Shown in pieces: positions 22,466 through 31,461 of a DNA stretch of 64,000 nucleotides (positions within the stretch are counted from its first letter, which is position 1; every line of letters begins with the position of its first letter). The notes under the pieces are model-generated. The model was not told the DNA's origin and searched no databases. It saw only the letters and a list, made by a program, of their open reading frames with translations. A program made the translations under genes and the position numbers. The DNA is from Bacteroidota bacterium (GTDB lineage Bacteria > Bacteroidota > Ignavibacteria > UBA10030 > UBA6906), in contig JAUQWO010000003.1 of the NCBI GenBank assembly GCA_030835135.1, positions 106,694 through 170,693 on the forward strand. The letters are read 5' to 3'.

Positions 22466-24154
22466 CTACAGATCCGTCACTGCACCCTTGCTGCTGGTCG
22501 TCACCAGGCGTGCATACTTCGCCAGCACGCCGCGCTGGTATCGCGCAGCCGGCGCCTTCCACGCCGCGCGGCGCCTGGCGAGATCCTCGTCGGACACATG
22601 GACGGTCAGCGCGAGCGTGGTCGCATCGATCGTGATGGTGTCGTTTTCCTGTACGAGCGCGATGTTCCCGCCGACCGCGGCTTCGGGTGCAACATGACCG
22701 ACGACAAGCCCGTAGGTCCCGCCGGAGAACCGTCCATCCGTGATCAACCCGACCGCATCGCCGAGCCCGGCACCGATGATCGCCGACGTGGGGGCAAGCA
22801 TCTCCCGCATCCCGGGGCCGCCACGCGGGCCCTCATAGCGCACGACCACCACATCGCCCGGCTTCACCTTGCCATCGAGGATCGCCGCCAGACACGCCTC
22901 TTCCGAATCGAAGACACGGGCGGGGCCGGTGATCTTTGGGGACTTCACGCCGGTGATCTTCGCAACGGCTCCCTCGGTCGCAAGGTTGCCGCGCAGAATG
23001 GCAAGGTGCCCCTGCGCATACAACGGCGCGGACCACTGATGGATCACATCCTGCCCGGCCGGAGGGGTCGCGGGAACGTTCGCGAGGATCTCCGCTACGG
23101 TCTGCCCGGTGATCGTCAGACAATCGCCATGGAGCAACCCGCGGTCGAGGAGCATCCGTTCCACCTGGGGCACACCACCGGCCTTGTGGAACTCGGTGAC
23201 CACGAACTTCCCGGATGGCTTCAGGTCGCACAGGACCGGCACGCGTTTCCGGATCGTCTCGAAGTCATCGATCGTCAACGGCACGTCCGCGGCATGGGCG
23301 ATCGCAAGGAGATGGAGCACGGCGTTGGTCGAGCCCCCCAACGCCATGACCACAGCGATGGCATTCTCGAACGACTTGCGGGTCATGAGCTGCCGGGGAA
23401 GGATCTGTGTGTCGATCGCGCGCGCGAGCGCTGCCGCGGACGCGGCGGTGCTCTCCGCCTTCTCTGCATCTTCGGCGGCCATGGTGGAGCTGTAGGGCAG
23501 GGAGAAGCCCATCACTTCGATCACGGACGACATGGTATTCGCGGTGTACATGCCGCCGCACGCACCCGCGCCGGGACATGCATGACGCTCGACTTCGGTG
23601 AGCTCCTTTTCGTCGATCGTGTGCGCGCTGTACTGCCCCACCGCCTCGAATGCACTGACGATCGTCAGGTCCCGGCCGTGCAGGTGTCCGGGCTTGATGG
23701 TTCCGCCATAGACAAAGATGGCGGGGATGTTCAGCCGTGCGAATGCGATCATCGCACCCGGCATGTTCTTGTCGCACCCGCCCAACGCCAGCACACCATC
23801 CATGCACTGCGCCCGGCACACGGTCTCGATCGCGTCGGCGATGACCTCGCGCGATACCAGCGAGAGCTTCATTCCCTCGGTCCCCATCGAGATCCCGTCA
23901 CTCACCGTGATCGTGCCGAACACCTGGGGCATGGTTCCCGCCTCCCGGAGTGCATCCTGCGCCCGGTTCGCAAGGTCGTTGAGCCCGATGTTGCAGGGGG
24001 TGAGCGTGCTATAGCCGTTGGCAACCCCGACAATGGGTTTGGCGAAATCCGCATCCTGAAAACCGACGGCGCGGAGCATGGCGCGGTTCGGAGAGCGCTC
24101 CACTCCCTTCGTGATCGTTTCGCTCTTGCGGGGTGCTTGTCCGGGTGTACTCAT
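22466..24154 (-). CDS. ilvD: Dihydroxy-acid dehydratase
   Basis: Fe-S enzyme dehydrating dihydroxyisovalerate and dihydroxymethylvalerate. 562 residues. Cluster cysteines are in [11 protein letters not shown] and [18 protein letters not shown], and [14 protein letters not shown] contains the conserved C-terminal serine region. It is the first structural gene of the eight-gene operon; its ATG lies about 25 bp after a T-run that ends a candidate attenuator hairpin. AGGA lies about 10 bases before the start. Confidence 0.96.
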   Translation of the reverse strand: MSTPGQAPRKSETITKGVERSPNRAMLRAVGFQDADFAKPIVGVANGYSTLTPCNIGLNDLANRAQDALREAGTMPQVFGTITVSDGISMGTEGMKLSLVSREVIADAIETVCRAQCMDGVLALGGCDKNMPGAMIAFARLNIPAIFVYGGTIKPGHLHGRDLTIVSAFEAVGQYSAHTIDEKELTEVERHACPGAGACGGMYTANTMSSVIEVMGFSLPYSSTMAAEDAEKAESTAASAAALARAIDTQILPRQLMTRKSFENAIAVVMALGGSTNAVLHLLAIAHAADVPLTIDDFETIRKRVPVLCDLKPSGKFVVTEFHKAGGVPQVERMLLDRGLLHGDCLTITGQTVAEILANVPATPPAGQDVIHQWSAPLYAQGHLAILRGNLATEGAVAKITGVKSPKITGPARVFDSEEACLAAILDGKVKPGDVVVVRYEGPRGGPGMREMLAPTSAIIGAGLGDAVGLITDGRFSGGTYGLVVGHVAPEAAVGGNIALVQENDTITIDATTLALTVHVSDEDLARRRAAWKAPAARYQRGVLAKYARLVTTSSKGAVTDL

Positions 24155-24178
24155 CGCTGATCATCCTCATGGTTTGGC

Positions 24179-24270
24179 AAAAACATACGCCTGCCGTCTG
24201 CCAGAGGCGGACCGTGCAAGACCGTTGATATCAGTGGAGCGTGGGCGGTGTGTGCTGGTCGACCTCTGGC
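24179..24270 (-). promoter_or_regulatory. Candidate transcription attenuator of the ilv-leu operon
   Basis: Two mutually exclusive structures can form on the minus-strand RNA. Antiterminator: GCCAGAGG (24270-24263), two unpaired bases and GACC (24260-24257) pair with GGTC (24213-24210), two bases and CCTCTGGC (24207-24200). Terminator: CGCCT (24209-24205) pairs with AGGCG (24192-24188), followed after four bases by TTTTT (24183-24179). They share bases 24205-24207. The 5' arm of the antiterminator starts 7 bases after the leader-peptide stop, so a ribosome finishing the leader would cover it and allow the terminator, while one stalled at Leu codons would leave it free. The terminator stem is short, which is the weak point. 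Confidence 0.65.
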
Positions 24271-24277
24271 GTCCGGG

Positions 24278-24409
24278 CTACAGAATAAGGCCCAGAGCTA
24301 GCAGGTTACCCAGGTGAAGTAGAATAGTGCGCACGGATACGGACGGACGACCGCCGCTGCCCCAGGAGTGGCGAGCATGAGATGTGTCGATATGGCGTGT
24401 CGTGTCCAT
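24278..24409 (-). CDS. Leu/Ile-rich leader peptide upstream of ilvD
   Basis: A 43-codon frame beginning MDTTRHIDTSHARHSW and ending TILLHLGNLLALGLIL. Eight of the last 16 codons are Leu (including two CTA) and two are Ile, matching amino acids made by the operon. It starts about 12 bases after the predicted transcription start and ends 7 bases before the attenuator. No clear ribosome-binding site is visible; a GTG inside the frame at the VRTILL segment is another possible start. Its probable role is to sense charged leucine/isoleucine tRNA by ribosome stalling, not to make a functional protein. Confidence 0.6.
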   Translation of the reverse strand: MDTTRHIDTSHARHSWGSGGRPSVSVRTILLHLGNLLALGLIL

Positions 24410-24428
24410 TGCGTGTAGGTGATAAATA

Positions 24429-24456
24429 AATATAGGAAAATCGTGCGCCATGTCAA
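24429..24456 (-). promoter_or_regulatory. Sigma-70-like promoter of the ilv-leu operon
   Basis: TTGACA (24456-24451), 16-bp spacer, TATATT (24434-24429). Transcription would start near 24421, about 12 bases before the leader peptide ATG. Confidence 0.75.
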
Positions 24457-24479
24457 GTGAAATCAGAGTCAGGAGCCTG

Positions 24480-24508
24480 TTGACTTTGAGATTCCGTATG
24501 TTTAGTAT
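24480..24508 (+). promoter_or_regulatory. Promoter of the divergent GbsR/MarR-like gene
   Basis: TTGACT (24480-24485), 17-bp spacer, TAGTAT (24503-24508), about 35 bp before the ATG at 24543. It is back to back with the ilv promoter, with 23 bp between the two -35 boxes. Confidence 0.65.
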
Positions 24509-24542
24509 TTTCTGAACGTTCCAATTCTTCAGAGACCTTCCC

Positions 24543-25016
24543 ATGGATGACCGTCAGCAGAGCTTCGTCACAGCGTTCGGCAATCTTGCCGTCTCATCCG
24601 GATTCAAACGTCTGCACGGACTCATCATCGGACTGCTCCTCTCGAGCCATGATCCCCTCTCACTCGATGAGATCGCGACGCTCTTGAACCGGAGCAAGGG
24701 TCTCATGTCCGAGACAACGCGCCGACTGCAATCACTCGGCTACATCAAGAAGGCCGATGGCCCGGTGAGCAGGAAGGATTACTACATCGCCGATCCGGAT
24801 CTCTTCATGAGCGTCTATCGCGACAGCGTCGCCTCGGCCAGACGCAACGCAGAGATGGCGCAGCGATTCCTCGATGAACTCGAAGGCGTCCGGTCAAAGG
24901 ATGTCGCACGGTGGAAGGAGAACCTCCGCGTGATGGATGTCTTCTACAACCGGCTGATCATCCACCAGGCGAAGTTCGAACAGGATTGGACCGAGCTGAG
25001 CAGGAGCGGCCGGTAA
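24543..25016 (+). CDS. GbsR/MarR-like transcriptional regulator
   Basis: A 157-residue protein with a winged helix-turn-helix in the first 80 residues (LSLDEIATLLNRSKGLMSETTRRLQSLGYI, then the KADGPVSRKDYYIADP wing) and a long helical C-terminal half suited to dimerisation. This layout fits GbsR-type MarR relatives. No ligand can be assigned. Divergent transcription from the ilv-leu operon makes it a candidate regulator of that operon or of itself, but proximity is the only evidence. Confidence 0.7.
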   Translation: MDDRQQSFVTAFGNLAVSSGFKRLHGLIIGLLLSSHDPLSLDEIATLLNRSKGLMSETTRRLQSLGYIKKADGPVSRKDYYIADPDLFMSVYRDSVASARRNAEMAQRFLDELEGVRSKDVARWKENLRVMDVFYNRLIIHQAKFEQDWTELSRSGR

Positions 25017-25250
25017 TCGCGGCGACGCGGCGGCCACACCACATGCCGGGGGCAGGGCCGGCGGAATACCGCGCCGTGCGAGGCCGGGCGAGAGGAACGC
25101 AACATTCGGCCGGTACCGGCGTAGATCACACTGTCCACAGTCGATGCGCAGAGTGCAGGTTCCGGAGGACCAATGTCCACCCCATTCTCAGCTGCCGCGG
25201 GTGCGGCAGCGGCGGCGAAACGCCGCCGTGACCAACAGGAGGAAGAAGAC

Positions 25251-25568
25251 ATGACAGGCTACAGCACTGATGACCTCAACGGTTGGGAGTTCAAGATCAT
25301 CCGCTCCGCGTTCGGCTCATTCCGGAAGCCGGAAAAGGTCCGCCGTCTCCTCGAGGAAGAATCGCGGGCCGGATGGGAACTACTCGAGAAATTCGACGAT
25401 CAGCGCATCCGCCTGAAGCGCAAGGTGGAGAAGCGAAAGAACGACTCTACCCTCGGCTATGATGCCTACCGCACCTCGTACGGTACGCCCGAGTCGATGA
25501 TCGCGGTGATCGTGCTGGGCGTGGTCGCCATCGGCGTCCTCGTTGCCCTGCTGGCAGCCAAACTCTAA
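25251..25568 (+). CDS. Small protein with C-terminal membrane anchor
   Basis: 105 residues: a soluble, DUF4177-like domain (GWEFKIIRSAFGSFRKPEKVRRL...GWELLEKFDDQRIRLKRK), then one C-terminal transmembrane helix (IAVIVLGVVAIGVLVALLA). Function unknown. The ATG at 25251 has AGGAGG about 9 bases upstream. An in-frame ATG at 25173 also has GGAGG 4 bases upstream and would add 26 low-complexity, Ala- and charge-rich residues, so the start is uncertain. It converges on the giant kinase gene with only 10 bp between stops. Confidence 0.6.
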   Translation: MTGYSTDDLNGWEFKIIRSAFGSFRKPEKVRRLLEEESRAGWELLEKFDDQRIRLKRKVEKRKNDSTLGYDAYRTSYGTPESMIAVIVLGVVAIGVLVALLAAKL

Positions 25569-25578
25569 CACTGCCGCC

Positions 25579-28500
25579 TTACGCTGACCGTCGTTGCAGG
25601 ATCACGATCGTGATGTCGTCCGATCGCTGCGCACCGCGCGTGTGCGCAGCGACGGCGGCCAGTGTCTTCTCCACCATCGCCTCCGGTGCTTCCCCCCGCA
25701 ACCCGCTCAACAATGCATGCAGACGATCATGGCCGAACATGGCGCCGTCCGGATCCATGGCTTCGGGCACCCCGTCTGAATAGATGACGATCGCATCACC
25801 GGCGGCAAGGTGATACACCTCGCTCCCGTAGTCGAACCACTCCAGCATGGCAAGCGGCGGACCGCCTGACGACAGGCTCACATCGTTGCCATCGGCTCGC
25901 ACGACGAACGGATGTTCCTGTCCGGCATTCGCATATTCGAACGTGTGACCGTGGGGATCCAGCACACCGAGGATCAGCGTGGCGAACTTCTCGGGGCTCG
26001 TGCTCCGGTGCAACAGCGTGTTCGCGCGGCCCAGGCATGCACCCGGCGCTCCCGAGGCCAGCACCTGGCCCCGCAAAGTTGCCTGCAGGTTCGCCATCAG
26101 CAATGAGGCGGGCAGCCCCTTGCCGGACACATCGCCGACACAGATCGCGTACGCTCCCCCACCCGCTTCCAGGAAATCAAAGTAGTCGCCCCCCACTTCC
26201 TGCGCCGGAATGTTCCGCCCTGCCAGCAGGTATCCCGCGATCGCCGGCGGATGATGCGGAAGCAGATCGCTCTGGATACGCGCGGCAAGCCGGACCTGCT
26301 CCTGGATGCGGGCAAGGTCCTTCTCCTTCTCCACCAGACGGGCGTTCTCCAGTGAGATGGCGATCTGGCCGGTCAGCAGATGCAGCAACTCCCGGCGGTC
26401 GGCACCGAATGATCCGCTGACGTGATCGTTCTCGAGATACAGCAACCCCTGGAGGGATCCGTGATGCACGACGGGCATGCACATCACCGAGGCGGGATGG
26501 TGCTGTGTGAGGTACACATCGCCGGCGAAGCGCATGTCCGCGACTCCCTTCTCCAGCGTCACGGTCTCACCCGTCCGAACCACATACCGCACAACGGAGC
26601 CCGCCATCGGAATATCCTGCTCCTGAACACCGGTGAGGATGCGCGTGGGTCCTCCGGCGATGCCTTCTGCTTCAGGGACGCAGGTCGTCTCATCCACACG
26701 CACGTAGAGCCCACGACTCGCGCCAGCGTTCTCCATGACGACCTTCAGCAGTCGTTCCAACACGCGCGGGAGCACGATCTCACCGGAGATCGCCTGGGAT
26801 GCCTTGAGCAGTGTCGTGAGATCGAGCGCTTCCTGACCGGTCTCGGTCGTGATGGTCCCCACCGTCGCAACCGTCCGTGGCGACCACGGCACGCTGGTCT
26901 CGGGCGCAGCCAGTCCCATGGCCTTCGATCGCGCTCCCCACCGCACGTAGGCAGTGCGGGCGCGCTCCCGGTAGGCATCGGCGAGAACACTATGGCCTTC
27001 CTCCCGGTGCAGATGAGACGCGTTCTCTGCCGCGAGTGCGACGAGCTGGGGGAAACCCTGCTCCTCCGCTGTCACAACGGCCTTCTCATACAACAGTGCA
27101 GCACGCGATACATCGCCGCTCATCCGGTACGACTGGGCCTGACAGAGGAGCGAACGTGCAAGGAAGTTCTCCGGAGCGCCAACCGCCCACAGATCGAGCC
27201 GCTTGAGCGCCTTCCGGAACAGCCGCTCCCGTTGTCCATGCCGGTGCTGGGCCGGCAGCCCGGCGATGGCCAGAGCGGTGTACAGCCAATAGTCCGGCTC
27301 GATCACCTGCCCCACCATCGCATAGAGGATGCTCTGCATCCGCTCGGCGATCTCCGTCGCTTCCTGATACGCCCGGCAGAGCACGGCAACATGGAGCTTC
27401 AACATCCAGTACCAGGCACGCGCCGGCGCAAAACTCGATCGTTCGAGCCATTGGACATACTCTTCCTCATTCCAGTCTGAGGTGCCAAATGCAAGCGGAT
27501 CGGAGGTCTCTCCCCGGAGTGCCCGGCAATACTGCCGTGCACACACGAAGTACGGGGTGATATCCTCATACTGGATGCCACGGGCGAACCGTCCGTACTC
27601 TTCCGCCCCGGTGGCCACCGCCTCCAACGTCGATCCACCGATCACCGCCAGCATGGTCCGCTGCGTGAGGGCGTACGACGCGTAATGGAGGTCGCCGGAC
27701 GCCATCGCACTCGCATAGCTCTCATCGAGGTACTGGTGATTGCTCCGGAACGGATGCCGCCAATGATTCAGCAGGCAGGCCATGAGAAAGTAGCACCGTC
27801 CGCGCAGGAATGGACTCTGCGCCCGGTCGATCAACCGCAGACTCAGTTCACCGAATTCCCGCGCCTTCGCGTAGTCGCCGAACCCCGCGCCGACGAAGAG
27901 CCCGTAGATCGCATATGCGTATGCCGACTCGTCACTGTTCCCGTACCGGAGCGTCAGGTTCATCATGGTCCCGACGACGTACCCCGAAAAGGCCGGGCTC
28001 TCGGAGTAGGCGATATTCATGAGGGAGATCAGGATACCAAGAGCGATCCGGGGCTCTTCCTTCTTCATCGGCGGCGCGTCGAGCAAACGCGCAGGAGGGC
28101 GCCCCCTGAGCCGCAGCCGCGCCCCCAGGATCGTTGCGGCGACCGCGGCCGGCCCCGGATGCCTGGGCAACGACACACCAACGAGATGCAATCCTTCCAT
28201 CGCCGCACGGATCGCATCCTCCCGTCGGGATGCATGGATGTAGAAATCCACACGGGCGCGGTGGATGCGCGCACGTTTCATCGGCGATCGGACCTTCTCG
28301 AGGATCGAGGCAAAGTACCCCTCCGCCTCGGTGAATTTCCCGGTCGCGTATGCACAGACCGCGGCCGCGGTATACACCTCCTGGACCACATCGGTATCCG
28401 TCTCCCACTCACTGTCGGCAATGGACCGGACCGCATTCGCGTAGAACGCGTGCGCGGAATCGAATGCCGCGGATCCACGGGCTCGCTTCCCTGCGAGAAT

Positions 28501-30804
28501 ATTGACCCGCCGGCGGGTCAGCGTGGACTGCACACTCCGGTCCGCCTGCTCCCCATGGTTCAAATGGGCCGCGATCGCAAACAGGTCGTCGCTTGCACGC
28601 ACGTCGGACGTCCGCTGCAACAGAAGCATGCCGATCATGAGATGGATCCGTGAACGCTCCATGTCCGTCACGAGTCCGAGGGCCGCCTCCCGGACCCGGT
28701 CGTGCGAGAATCGGTATTGCACATCAGCGAAATGCTCGGGAACAGACTGGAGCAGAGGCGCGCTGTCGCGGGCCGAACGCACATACCGGTACTCCCCGCC
28801 CACGGGCACGATGAGCCCGTCACGAAGCACCGGCCAGAGGAGATCGTTCGCCTCTTCCAGCGATCGCCCGGAAACACCTGCGATGACATCCAGACTGAAC
28901 ACACTCCCCTCACATGCCGCCGCCGCGAGCACGGCCTGGGTATCGTCGGACAGGCCGCGCAGACCCAGGGTAAGGTGGCGCGCAACATTCTCGGTAACGG
29001 CCATCTCCTGAAGCCGATCCACATCCCATGTCCACCGCCGCGTCGTCCGGTCGCGCCGGAGATCCCCACTGTCATACATCGACGTCAGGAAGAGGTTCAC
29101 GAAGTGGGGGTTCCCACCGGTGCGCACATGGACCAGCCGGGCAAGGTGCAGGCTCTCGGCCTGATCGCACCCGAGCGTCTCTGAGAGCATCAGTGTCAGG
29201 TCCCGTTCATCGAGCGCCCGCAGCGCGCACATCTTCGGTTCGAGTCCCGCACGTGCCGCCGAAGCCAGTAACCGCTCCACGGCCTCCGCTGCCCCCGGGT
29301 CGTCCGTTCGTACCGCACCCACGAGCATCAGGGACCGGGGGCGCGGATCGTTCAGCAGGTGCGTCAACAACTCCAGGGTGGAGGGATCGGCCCATTGGAG
29401 ATCATCCAGGAACAGGACCAGCGGTCGCCCCGGCCGGCTCACGACATGCAGGAAATCCAGCATCACACTCCGGAATCGATTCTGCGCCTCCACAGGCGGG
29501 AGGTCCTGTACGGTGCCCTGTGCTCCAAGCAACAACGCCATCTCCGGGACAAGGTCGGTCAGAAGACGTGCATTGACCCCCGTGGCATGCAGGATCGACT
29601 GCCGCCATTCCAAAACCTCCTCTTCCGCAGAGGCGAGGATGTAGCGCGCCAGTTCGCCGAACGCCTCGACCAATGCCGCGAACGGGATATCGCGCTTCAG
29701 CGGGTCAACGCGGCCGGCGACGAACAGCCCCTGGTGCTCCACCACAGCAGGGTACAACTCCTGCACAAGCCTCGATTTCCCGACCCCTTCTTCTCCTGTG
29801 AGCAGACAGAACACGCTCGCGCCACCGGCACTGTGACGGAATCCGTCGAGCAGCACGGCCCGCTCGCCATCCCGGCCGTACAGACGCGCGGGAACCAGCA
29901 ACCGGTCGGATGCGTCCGCGGATCCGAGCTCGAACGGGTCGATGCGCCCTTCCTGCTTCCACTGGTGCAGGCACCTCTGGAGGTCCGCAACGAGGCCGTC
30001 GGCGGTCTGGTACCTGTCTTCCGCAGCCTTCTCGACGAGCTTCATGACGATCGCGGCAAGAGGCGCAGGGATATCCGCGTTCAGTTCATGCGGGTCCGGC
30101 ACAGCGCGCGCGAGATGCTGATGCACCAGCTCGAGGGCATCATCCGATTGGAATGGACGCCAACCGATCAGCAGTTCGTAGAGCGTGATCCCCAGCGAAT
30201 AGAAATCCGTTCGGTAATCAACGGACCGGTTCATGCGTCCGGTCTGTTCCGGCGAGATGTACGCAAGCGTGCCTTCCAGCAGGTTCGGATTACCACGCTG
30301 CGCTTCTTCCGTTTTCAACGTCGATGCGATCCCCAGGTCGATGACTTTGACCTTTCCGGTCGCCTGGTGCATGACGATATTCGAAGGATTGACATCCCGA
30401 TGGACGATCCCGGCCGCATGGATGTCGCCCAACCCCCGGGCTACCTGGATCGCCACCTGGAGGATCCGCGTAATGTCCAGACGGGAATGCTGATGGATGC
30501 TGGCCAGCGACACCGCGCCGAAGTCTTCCAGCACGAGGGCGGGGCCGTCCGCCCCCCCATCCATCCCCAGAACCCCGATGACGCACGGAGAGGCAATACG
30601 CCGGAGCATCCGGTCCTCATGCTGCAGCCGGAGGAGATCACCGTAGAGCGAGGGCATCTCCTTGAGGCGCTTCAGTATGACCGGTGTTCCATCGGCCGTA
30701 CGGATCGCACGCAGGACGCGGGTGCGTTTCCCGTCATAGATATCCTCCAGGATGGAATACCCGGGGACGGTTGATGAGGTGCTGCTCTTATCCTTCGATG
30801 GCAT
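25579..30804 (-). CDS. Ser/Thr kinase-ATPase-GAF-PP2C multidomain signalling protein
   Basis: A 1741-residue cytoplasmic protein. Residues 15-285 are a Ser/Thr kinase with HRDVNPSN (near 135; the usual Lys of HRDxKPxN is Asn, as in the large multifunctional kinase family), DLG and AYISPEQTGRMNRSVDYRTD. Then an AAA-type ATPase with Walker A GEEGVGKS (about 337) and Walker B LVLFLDDLQWAD (about 467), a long helical repeat region, a GAF domain (about 1310-1480) and a C-terminal SpoIIE/RsbU-type PP2C phosphatase with GGDYFDF, GDVSGKGLPA, SDGVPEA and RSDDITIV. Known relatives usually end in a histidine kinase; here a phosphatase takes that place. Start 30804 overlaps the upstream membrane-protein gene by 17 bp, suggesting an operon. 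No anti-sigma target gene is nearby. Confidence 0.88.
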   Translation of the reverse strand: MPSKDKSSTSSTVPGYSILEDIYDGKRTRVLRAIRTADGTPVILKRLKEMPSLYGDLLRLQHEDRMLRRIASPCVIGVLGMDGGADGPALVLEDFGAVSLASIHQHSRLDITRILQVAIQVARGLGDIHAAGIVHRDVNPSNIVMHQATGKVKVIDLGIASTLKTEEAQRGNPNLLEGTLAYISPEQTGRMNRSVDYRTDFYSLGITLYELLIGWRPFQSDDALELVHQHLARAVPDPHELNADIPAPLAAIVMKLVEKAAEDRYQTADGLVADLQRCLHQWKQEGRIDPFELGSADASDRLLVPARLYGRDGERAVLLDGFRHSAGGASVFCLLTGEEGVGKSRLVQELYPAVVEHQGLFVAGRVDPLKRDIPFAALVEAFGELARYILASAEEEVLEWRQSILHATGVNARLLTDLVPEMALLLGAQGTVQDLPPVEAQNRFRSVMLDFLHVVSRPGRPLVLFLDDLQWADPSTLELLTHLLNDPRPRSLMLVGAVRTDDPGAAEAVERLLASAARAGLEPKMCALRALDERDLTLMLSETLGCDQAESLHLARLVHVRTGGNPHFVNLFLTSMYDSGDLRRDRTTRRWTWDVDRLQEMAVTENVARHLTLGLRGLSDDTQAVLAAAACEGSVFSLDVIAGVSGRSLEEANDLLWPVLRDGLIVPVGGEYRYVRSARDSAPLLQSVPEHFADVQYRFSHDRVREAALGLVTDMERSRIHLMIGMLLLQRTSDVRASDDLFAIAAHLNHGEQADRSVQSTLTRRRVNILAGKRARGSAAFDSAHAFYANAVRSIADSEWETDTDVVQEVYTAAAVCAYATGKFTEAEGYFASILEKVRSPMKRARIHRARVDFYIHASRREDAIRAAMEGLHLVGVSLPRHPGPAAVAATILGARLRLRGRPPARLLDAPPMKKEEPRIALGILISLMNIAYSESPAFSGYVVGTMMNLTLRYGNSDESAYAYAIYGLFVGAGFGDYAKAREFGELSLRLIDRAQSPFLRGRCYFLMACLLNHWRHPFRSNHQYLDESYASAMASGDLHYASYALTQRTMLAVIGGSTLEAVATGAEEYGRFARGIQYEDITPYFVCARQYCRALRGETSDPLAFGTSDWNEEEYVQWLERSSFAPARAWYWMLKLHVAVLCRAYQEATEIAERMQSILYAMVGQVIEPDYWLYTALAIAGLPAQHRHGQRERLFRKALKRLDLWAVGAPENFLARSLLCQAQSYRMSGDVSRAALLYEKAVVTAEEQGFPQLVALAAENASHLHREEGHSVLADAYRERARTAYVRWGARSKAMGLAAPETSVPWSPRTVATVGTITTETGQEALDLTTLLKASQAISGEIVLPRVLERLLKVVMENAGASRGLYVRVDETTCVPEAEGIAGGPTRILTGVQEQDIPMAGSVVRYVVRTGETVTLEKGVADMRFAGDVYLTQHHPASVMCMPVVHHGSLQGLLYLENDHVSGSFGADRRELLHLLTGQIAISLENARLVEKEKDLARIQEQVRLAARIQSDLLPHHPPAIAGYLLAGRNIPAQEVGGDYFDFLEAGGGAYAICVGDVSGKGLPASLLMANLQATLRGQVLASGAPGACLGRANTLLHRSTSPEKFATLILGVLDPHGHTFEYANAGQEHPFVVRADGNDVSLSSGGPPLAMLEWFDYGSEVYHLAAGDAIVIYSDGVPEAMDPDGAMFGHDRLHALLSGLRGEAPEAMVEKTLAAVAAHTRGAQRSDDITIVILQRRSA

Positions 30805-31453
30805 GCGTTGCCCGGGCACGATAGAACAATACGATATACACGTTGTCGATGACCAGACAGAGCAGCGCAAGCGTGTGCAGCAGGTGAATATCGTAGTGGA
30901 TCAGCATGAAGATCGTATTCGTCCCGGTGCCGATCATCTTCAGCCATGCGACCGGCGCCGAGAACCATACATAGCGGGGATGGCGGAGCAGCAACACGAC
31001 ATACAGGACCGAGATGAAGATCTGCGCGGTGTACGCTGACGTCGCACCGATCGGCGTATCAAACCCCTCCTTCTTGAAGAAGTAGAAGATGACCCCCCAA
31101 CAGAGGGCTGTCAGCACGATCAGCGGACGGAAATGCTTCTTCAACGCCGGGGTCTGCACCTGATCCGCGCCGTACCGGATCACGCCGTAGAAGATATACA
31201 GGTCGAAGATAAACCAGATCCTGTACGCCCACACGAGCAGCGGCCCCATATCCGTTGTCGGCGGGATCCACCCCCAGACGAATTCCCACGCAATGTTCCC
31301 CGCGGCCGCAAAGACCGGCATCCCGATACACTTCTTCTGATGGATGTTCTTGATGTAGATCGCATAGACCACCACCCAGACATAACAGCCACCCGCGAAC
31401 AGGATCTGTTCCAGGGGGGTGTAGTCCTTCAGATTCAGCAGCTGTTCGATCAA
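30788..31453 (-). CDS. Seven-helix membrane protein resembling Pyr4/PaxB terpene cyclases
   Basis: A 221-residue protein with about seven membrane helices and almost no soluble part. From memory of the family, it has the hallmarks of fungal Pyr4/PaxB-type membrane terpene cyclases and their few bacterial relatives: the motif GNIAWEFVW after IGMPVFAAA (Asn53, Trp56, Glu57) and a second acid in the last helix, VIDNVYIVLFY (Asp203). Glu and Asp at such positions are proposed to protonate the epoxide or olefin. The start is TTG 31453: GAGG lies 7 bases upstream, it is 8 bases past the oxygenase stop, and the frame upstream is out-of-frame oxygenase sequence. Function is inferred; no prenyltransferase or epoxidase is nearby. 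Confidence 0.6.
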   Translation of the reverse strand: MIEQLLNLKDYTPLEQILFAGGCYVWVVVYAIYIKNIHQKKCIGMPVFAAAGNIAWEFVWGWIPPTTDMGPLLVWAYRIWFIFDLYIFYGVIRYGADQVQTPALKKHFRPLIVLTALCWGVIFYFFKKEGFDTPIGATSAYTAQIFISVLYVVLLLRHPRYVWFSAPVAWLKMIGTGTNTIFMLIHYDIHLLHTLALLCLVIDNVYIVLFYRARATHAIEG

Positions 31454-31461
31454 GGAGGTCC

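Noticed and set aside
24410..24544. Longer, 88-residue version of the ilv leader frame
   Set aside because: The extra 45 codons cover the predicted ilv promoter and would start upstream of transcription; only the 43-codon form fits.
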